DNA from: a bacterium
Lineage (GTDB): Bacteria; RBG-13-66-14
Direction of reading: 5' to 3'
Length of the DNA: 42,649 nucleotides
Assembly: GCA_035528375.1 (NCBI GenBank)
Contig: DATKYS010000079.1
Coordinates: forward strand, 1-42,649
A program made the position numbers and the translations under genes. Below the pieces are notes generated by a model that searched no databases, was not told the DNA's origin, and was given only the letters and a program-made list of their open reading frames with translations. Positions 39,679 through 42,649 of the stretch are shown here, piece after piece. The stretch's first letter is position 1, and each line of letters opens with the position of its first letter.

Positions 39679-41698
39679 CAGACCCTCCTTCCGGTTAGCC
39701 CTGGTCTGGCTTCTCGTGCTGACCGCCTCGGCAGTCTCCCAGGACACCGGGTCCATTCCCGAATCACCCACCCGTGAGCCCACCGCCGAGGAGATGGAAC
39801 GAGAACGTCTCCTCGAAACCGCTTCCCGAGAGGCCTACCTGGATTCGGATTCCGATTCGCTCCTCGTCGCCACCGGCGCCGAGCGGCGAGCCGAGTCCAC
39901 CCCCTTCGCCGTCACCGTCGTCACCGGCGCCCGCCTGCGAGAACTGGCCTATACCACCCTGGCCGACGCCGTCGTGGGACTGGCCGGTATGTACCCAGAC
40001 TGGCGCTACCGCATGGGCCAGTACGCCGGGGTGGGCATACGCTGCTCGCCGACCCAACGGGTTCAGATTCTCATGGACGGGATGCCGCTCGACCACGGCC
40101 TGACCTGGTTCGAGGCCCTGTCCACCGTACCGCTCGACGTTGTCCGGCGGGTGGAAATTCTTCGGGGACCCGGGGGTGGGTTGTACTCCGCCGGTCTGGG
40201 CGGGGTGATCAACATCGTAACACGCAATCCCCAGAGGCTGACCCTGGCCCTGGCCGAGGTCGCCGGCGGCAGCGGTTCCTTCAGCAACCAGCGGTACTGG
40301 GGCAGCTTCTCCAATACCGCCTGGATCGTGCAGTACAAGGTCGGGGGCTACAAGTGGAGCCACATCGGCGGGATGGACGAACTCGAGCGCGACGGGGGCT
40401 CGCTGGACGTCGAGGTACGCTTCGATTTGGACCGCCCCGAGCCTGGTGAATACGTGAACGGCGCACAGATCGGCCTCTACGCGAACACATTCTACTCCCG
40501 AGCCGGGGACCGCTGGTCGCTGAATGTACCCATGTGGCGGGACGACTTCAACCTCTACCACTACGGAGCTTACGCCCGGGCGCCCCTCGGCGCTTGGGGC
40601 GACTGGCGCCTGGACCTCCGCTACGCGGAGACGGAGCGATCCCGATACCCCCTGGGCTGGGACTACCGTTTCCAGCGCCAGGACCTGCGCGAATTGGAAG
40701 CGTCGTACTACACGGAGAAGACGGTGGACGCCGTCACCCGGCTGGACGCGCTGCCCTGGGAGGGCGGCCGCCTCGGGCTGGTCCTGGACGGTTTCTGGGA
40801 AGAGGCGGAGGGGCTCGACCGCGTGGGCCTCTACGACGCCGGGGCCGCGGTGGACCTGGAGCAGGGACTCTTCGGCGGGACGACGCAGCTCGCGGGAGGT
40901 GCGCGACTGGACTACTACGCCCTCTACGGTTGGACGCCCACCTTCCGTTGCGGCATCCTCCAGGGCCTGCCCCACAACCGGGGGACCGATTCGCTCTTCT
41001 TGAACTTCGCCGACGGCTTCCGGACGCCCACGGAGGACGAGCTGGACCGGGCCGGCGAGCTGGAACCCGAACGGGGCTGGGAGTTAGAAAGCGGGGTAAG
41101 GCTTAACCGCCTGGCCCCACTCACATGCGAGCTGACAGCTTTCTACCGCGAGATTACCGATGCCATCCTGCCCGGCGACACGGTTTGTAACCAGCCGGGA
41201 ATCACCGCGGCCTACGGAGGCGAAGTCGAGCTGGCCCTGGGCCCCTTCTCCGAGCCGTACATACACGGGACACGGACGAGGAGCGAGCCTTTGGCCTTCG
41301 TCTGGGACTTTCCCATAAACCTGCGCGCAGACGGCTCCCTCGTCTGGGAAAAGGGGCCGGAACAGGTAACGGAGCCATACTTCATGGTTCGGGGTACCCT
41401 GGGATACGTGGACGATTTTTTTCAGAACGACCTCGTCGTCACGGGCGAGGCCGTGCTCACCTATTTCAACCGACGACCCGATCTGGGCTACCCCGGGGAA
41501 CCCTCCGTAGAACCGGAAACCGATGATACCCTTGAACAGCTCACCCTGGACCTCTTCCTCCGTGCGCGTGTGATTGATTTCGACGTTTCCTTCCGCCTGA
41601 ACAACCTTATCGGGGCGGCGAAGAGCTACTCCACGGCCGGTCGGCTGACCGAGCCCATCGGCTTTTCCCTCACCCTGAGCTGGGTCTTATACGACTGA
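39665..41698 (+). CDS. TonB-dependent outer-membrane receptor
   Basis: This 677-residue receptor has a signal peptide (about 1-25), then a plug domain with the conserved run VQILMDGMPLDHGLT, RVEILRGPGGGLYSAGLGGV and INIVTR (to about residue 185), and a barrel. Such receptors import metal chelates, vitamins or sugars across the outer membrane. The start is taken as GTG 39665, which overlaps the preceding gene, has AAGGAC 8 nt upstream and gives a proper signal peptide. The barrel ends L-S-W-V-L-Y-D, without a terminal Phe. thiE follows 14 bp later and is probably co-transcribed, which makes a thiamine-related substrate worth considering. Confidence 0.9.
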   Translation: MAPFDRPSFRLALVWLLVLTASAVSQDTGSIPESPTREPTAEEMERERLLETASREAYLDSDSDSLLVATGAERRAESTPFAVTVVTGARLRELAYTTLADAVVGLAGMYPDWRYRMGQYAGVGIRCSPTQRVQILMDGMPLDHGLTWFEALSTVPLDVVRRVEILRGPGGGLYSAGLGGVINIVTRNPQRLTLALAEVAGGSGSFSNQRYWGSFSNTAWIVQYKVGGYKWSHIGGMDELERDGGSLDVEVRFDLDRPEPGEYVNGAQIGLYANTFYSRAGDRWSLNVPMWRDDFNLYHYGAYARAPLGAWGDWRLDLRYAETERSRYPLGWDYRFQRQDLRELEASYYTEKTVDAVTRLDALPWEGGRLGLVLDGFWEEAEGLDRVGLYDAGAAVDLEQGLFGGTTQLAGGARLDYYALYGWTPTFRCGILQGLPHNRGTDSLFLNFADGFRTPTEDELDRAGELEPERGWELESGVRLNRLAPLTCELTAFYREITDAILPGDTVCNQPGITAAYGGEVELALGPFSEPYIHGTRTRSEPLAFVWDFPINLRADGSLVWEKGPEQVTEPYFMVRGTLGYVDDFFQNDLVVTGEAVLTYFNRRPDLGYPGEPSVEPETDDTLEQLTLDLFLRARVIDFDVSFRLNNLIGAAKSYSTAGRLTEPIGFSLTLSWVLYD

Positions 41699-41712
41699 CC
41701 CCGGGGGCATAA

Positions 41713-42342
41713 TTGGCCAAACTTTACCTGATAAGCGACGCCGAGCTCGATCCGGAAGGGATGCTCGCCCTTTACGACGCCGCGATGCTCGAAGGGACGG
41801 GCGCGTTCCAGCTCCGGGTCAAGGACCAGGACGACGCGGCTTTCTTACGTCTGGCGGAGGAGTTCGTCGAGCGGTGCCGGAAGGCCGGCGTGCCATTCAT
41901 CGTCAATGACCGACCCGACGTCGCCCTGCTGGTCGGCGCCGCCGGGGTGCACCTGGGCCAACGCGACCTGCCCGTGGGGCGGGTTCGAAGGCTGGTCGGT
42001 CACGGGATGCTCGTCGGCAGGACGGTACGCAACCCGACACAAGCCGGCTCCGCGGTGCAGGCCGGGGCGAGCTACGTCGCCCTGGGACCCTGTTTCGCCA
42101 CACCGATAAAACCGGACCAGAGGCCGGTTGGCATCAGAATACTCCGTCAGACGGTGCAGACGACCGATGCGCCGGTCTGCGCCATCGGGGGGATAACGCC
42201 GGTCAACCTCAGAGAGGTTCTGGACGCGGGGCCGGCTTACGTGGCAATAGTGTCGGCGATTTCACGCTCGGACACCCCGTTACAGGTGAAGAATTTCCTC
42301 CTGGAAACGATGAAGCGGGACGAGAAACGTCAACAGAGATAA
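41713..42342 (+). CDS. thiE: Thiamine-phosphate synthase family protein (ThiE/TenI)
   Basis: The 209-residue TIM barrel has the ThiE/TenI signature segments: FQLRVKD (about 35-41), FIVNDRPDVALLVGAAGVHL then GQRDLP (about 62-87), ASYVALGPCFATPIKPD (about 118-134), and AIGGI near 157. ThiE joins the thiazole and pyrimidine phosphates to make thiamine phosphate; TenI relatives instead aromatise the thiazole. The G-x-S-x-H segment reads VGRTVRNP, so the TenI alternative is open. TTG 41713 has CGGGGGC upstream. It lies 14 bp after the TonB-dependent receptor; no other thi gene is in the window. Confidence 0.85.
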   Translation: MAKLYLISDAELDPEGMLALYDAAMLEGTGAFQLRVKDQDDAAFLRLAEEFVERCRKAGVPFIVNDRPDVALLVGAAGVHLGQRDLPVGRVRRLVGHGMLVGRTVRNPTQAGSAVQAGASYVALGPCFATPIKPDQRPVGIRILRQTVQTTDAPVCAIGGITPVNLREVLDAGPAYVAIVSAISRSDTPLQVKNFLLETMKRDEKRQQR

Positions 42343-42649
42343 AACGATCGCCTCAGACGGCCGTAGAGCGACGATCTGGTTTTCAATAGGGGTTGGACAC
42401 CCCGAAAACACCTGAAAAGTAGTCCCGAAAAGCCGGACCTTTTATTTAAGGAATCACATTTCCTAACCGGACCACGCCAATCGGAAGAAGGCTTTAACAA
42501 ACGGCATCACAAGGTTTATGACCCTGCCACAAAAGAACAGGAGGAATGTGGCAAAGAGGAAGGACACGCCTGTCGAGTTTATATCAACCTCTTGAATGAC
42601 CCGCCCTTTTCGGCGGCCCGTGGAAGGGCCGCCATACACCTTTTACATT
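42343..42649. other. Non-coding end of window
   Basis: No gene was recognised. The stretch is less GC-rich than the rest, with short A/T-rich segments and a small inverted repeat (GGAA...TTCC near 42450-42465). It ends with the family 2 repeat at 42600-42649. Confidence 0.7.
42600..42649. repeat. Dispersed palindromic repeat, family 2, copy 3 (cut by window end)
   Basis: All 50 bases are identical to 10593-10642, and the copy runs into the window edge, so the match may continue. It contains the GGCGGCCC/GGGCCGCC hairpin and the TACACCTTTTACATT tail. Confidence 0.95.

Overview
The window is GC-rich (roughly two thirds G+C wherever I counted) and densely coded. It comes from a Gram-negative bacterium: it has two Omp85-type outer-membrane proteins, a TonB-dependent receptor and several signal-peptide proteins, one with a C-terminal sorting-type domain as in FCB-group and related candidate phyla. 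GTG and TTG starts are common. No rRNA, tRNA, CRISPR array, transposase or phage gene was seen. I cannot name the phylum; an uncultured candidate phylum is the best guess.

Layout. 1-4264: end of a TPR protein, a 60-bp tandem repeat, then a pyrR-pyrB-pyrC-like operon whose PyrB and PyrC homologues have lost several catalytic residues. 4366-10461: a secreted M1 peptidase, a two-domain radical SAM protein and a frameshifted M29 aminopeptidase. 10772-15215: a secreted protein on the minus strand, then a zinc-ribbon protein, a strong promoter, a 35-aa leader peptide with clustered Leu codons, an attenuator-like terminator and leuS. 15355-19510: a membrane protein, a flavodoxin, an apparently autoregulated Fur-family repressor, an XRE regulator and comM. 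19544-26882: a secreted protein, a [2Fe-2S]/FAD oxidoreductase pair, an intergenic repeat cluster, two EamA transporters, a saccharopine-dehydrogenase-family protein, a small secreted protein and an orphan ABC ATPase.

27008-31390 (minus): an Omp85/TamA-like protein in an operon with a fusion of a degenerate M1-peptidase-like domain to an Omp85-like barrel. 31446-38888: a small membrane protein, thrS, infC, rpmI, rplT, pheS and pheT, the widespread translation cluster. The thrS 3' end has been replaced by low-GC DNA, and what looks like the original anticodon-binding domain lies just downstream as a separate ORF. infC appears to start at ATA. 39058-42342: a coiled-coil acidic protein, a TonB-dependent receptor and thiE.

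The most notable points are the leuS leader-peptide attenuator, an intrinsic terminator tight upstream of all three synthetase loci (leuS, thrS, pheST), the thrS domain replacement, the pseudo-M1/Omp85 fusion, and the degenerate PyrB/PyrC pair. Two families of GC-rich palindromic repeats are scattered between genes.
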